DNA of 50,250 nucleotides from Nitrospirae bacterium GWC2_57_13 (lineage in GTDB: Bacteria; Nitrospirota; UBA9217), in the NCBI GenBank assembly GCA_001805055.1, contig MHDZ01000058.1:2215-52464 (forward strand), written 5' to 3'. Numbering within the stretch: the stretch's first letter is position 1; each line of letters starts with the position of its first letter. The notes under the pieces are model-generated. The model was not told the origin of the DNA, did no database searches, and worked only from the letters and a program-made list of their open reading frames with translations. Below, one piece after another: positions 49,325 to 50,250 of the stretch. Both the position numbers and the translations under genes were made by a program.

Positions 49325-50250
49325 TCACGGATAGGTGACTTCCAGAAACTTCGGACCGTTCTCCGCTCCCAGGGTCAAGGTCTGCGCGGGAGTGATTGCG
49401 CTGGTCGAGCCGTTGACGTCGGTGAGGACGACAGCGGAAGGAACCTTGTCCAGGTTGAGCGTGTAGTTGAGCGTCTCGCCATCGAGCAGGATCGTTTGCC
49501 CCTGCGCATAGTGGAAGGGCTTGAAAAAGATGTAAAGCTCTTTGCTCCCCGATTGAAACTTCTCGACCCACGCCTGGGTCTCATCATCGAAAGCGCCGCT
49601 CACATGGGAGGAGTAATGATAATCGCGAAGCTTGTCCCGCAGCAGACCCACGGCCTTCAGGTGCTTCGACAGGCTCCCGTCCGGATACAACGAACCGCTA
49701 GCGCCGGGGATGGCGCCGCTGGGAAAGATTTTCAACGCCAGAACGCCGTACAAGGCGGCGTTCCCTGCGGGGGTATGCAGCGTCCGCTCCAGGAGGGAGT
49801 GTTGGACCATGTAGGCCTCCTCCAAGCGGTCGTTCGGGTCCGTGAGCGTCGCCTGGAGGACGCCGAAGTGTTCCGTGTCGATGATGGGCCGATCCTGCCA
49901 GCCGTTGGCATCGAGCGCCTTGCGGATCTCCAATATTCCCGGAATGCCGGCGTACTTGTTGGTCACGGGGGTCCTCGTCGGCGGATAAAACGCAAAGCCT
50001 TGACTCAATACATCCGCCAGGGCATAGCCGTGGAAGGCCCAGAAATCGAACCTGGCCCCGTTGCTTTTATCCAGGAAGTACTCAATAGTCGTAATCGCCT
50101 TGTTCATCGTGGCATCCCCCGACGTATCGATCCAGTATTCAAATCCCGGGGTCCCCACCCACACGTCCGGGCACTTTGCCTTGATCCGGTCGTAGATATT
50201 GTTCGTCATCTCCAGAAGCTGGGCGTCCGTGCCTTTCCACCAACTGGCAG
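49325..50250 (-). CDS. Putative clan GH-A glycosidase, C-terminal part (paralogue 6, cut by window end)
   Basis: The ATG in the track (50209) is internal; the frame stays open to the last base (ASWWKGTDAQLLEM). The visible 308 residues cover the barrel's second half: CPDVWVGTPGFEY, FDFWAFHGYA, and RPIIDTEHFGV with the nucleophile-position Glu. A C-terminal beta-domain ends GPKFLEVTYP. It lacks the YYTYKKM block of the other members, so it is the most distant one. The acid/base motif lies beyond the window. The stop is 55 bases before paralogue 5. Confidence 0.7.
   Translation of the reverse strand, partial: ASWWKGTDAQLLEMTNNIYDRIKAKCPDVWVGTPGFEYWIDTSGDATMNKAITTIEYFLDKSNGARFDFWAFHGYALADVLSQGFAFYPPTRTPVTNKYAGIPGILEIRKALDANGWQDRPIIDTEHFGVLQATLTDPNDRLEEAYMVQHSLLERTLHTPAGNAALYGVLALKIFPSGAIPGASGSLYPDGSLSKHLKAVGLLRDKLRDYHYSSHVSGAFDDETQAWVEKFQSGSKELYIFFKPFHYAQGQTILLDGETLNYTLNLDKVPSAVVLTDVNGSTSAITPAQTLTLGAENGPKFLEVTYP

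Noticed and set aside
1-50250. CRISPR array or phage/IS element
   Set aside because: No regularly spaced direct repeats, transposase, integrase or phage gene was seen on either strand.

Overview
The window reads as chromosome of a Gram-negative, probably anaerobic or microaerophilic bacterium of the Desulfobacterota/Nitrospirota kind. This is an inference from gene content: a hybrid sensor kinase, LarE, short-form ThiC, a cobalamin lower-ligand cluster, a TolC/HlyD/MacB export operon, many lipoproteins, and a probable selenocysteine codon. No ribosomal marker is present, so the lineage stays open.

Left part (1-30.2 kb): compact GC-rich housekeeping genes, nearly all on the minus strand. In order they are a sensor-kinase 3' end (+), PIN-PhoH, a receiver protein, the block purD / purE / DUF89 / tsaC, larE, a YARHG protein, an IclR regulator, a rhodanese with an in-frame UGA, a GDT1-type transporter, YceI, rph, thiD and an M23 peptidase. 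Next comes a thiamine operon (TPP riboswitch, thiS, thiG, thiE, thiC). The cobalamin genes cobU, cobT, cobS and cobC follow, with an AT-richer insert (toxin-antitoxin pair plus TPR lipoprotein) between cobU and cobT. A DUF3047 protein and tRNA-Gly(CCC) are divergent from a plus-strand TolC-HlyD-MacB operon. Spacers here are full of short inverted-repeat elements of at least four kinds. One kind sits at gene junctions just before Shine-Dalgarno sequences and supplies the C-terminal codons of ThiS and LarE.

Right part (30.2-50.25 kb): a 20-kb minus-strand array of exported proteins with a more AT-rich, mixed composition. It holds six paralogues of a putative clan GH-A glycosidase (one cut by the window end) and two NodB-like polysaccharide-deacetylase-type proteins (one frameshifted). 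It also holds two proteins sharing a six-cysteine knottin-like domain, a propeller-TPR-Ig-like protein, several small exported proteins and a 36-residue micro-ORF. Tight spacing and repeated ATGA overlaps suggest co-transcription. The best guess is a locus that cuts or modifies an extracellular polysaccharide, but no glycosyltransferase, sugar transporter or anchoring gene is visible.

The observations most worth following are the UGA-containing rhodanese with a SECIS-like hairpin, the repeat-derived extension beyond the Gly-Gly of ThiS, the paralogous glycosidase/deacetylase array, and the shared cystine-knot-like domain.
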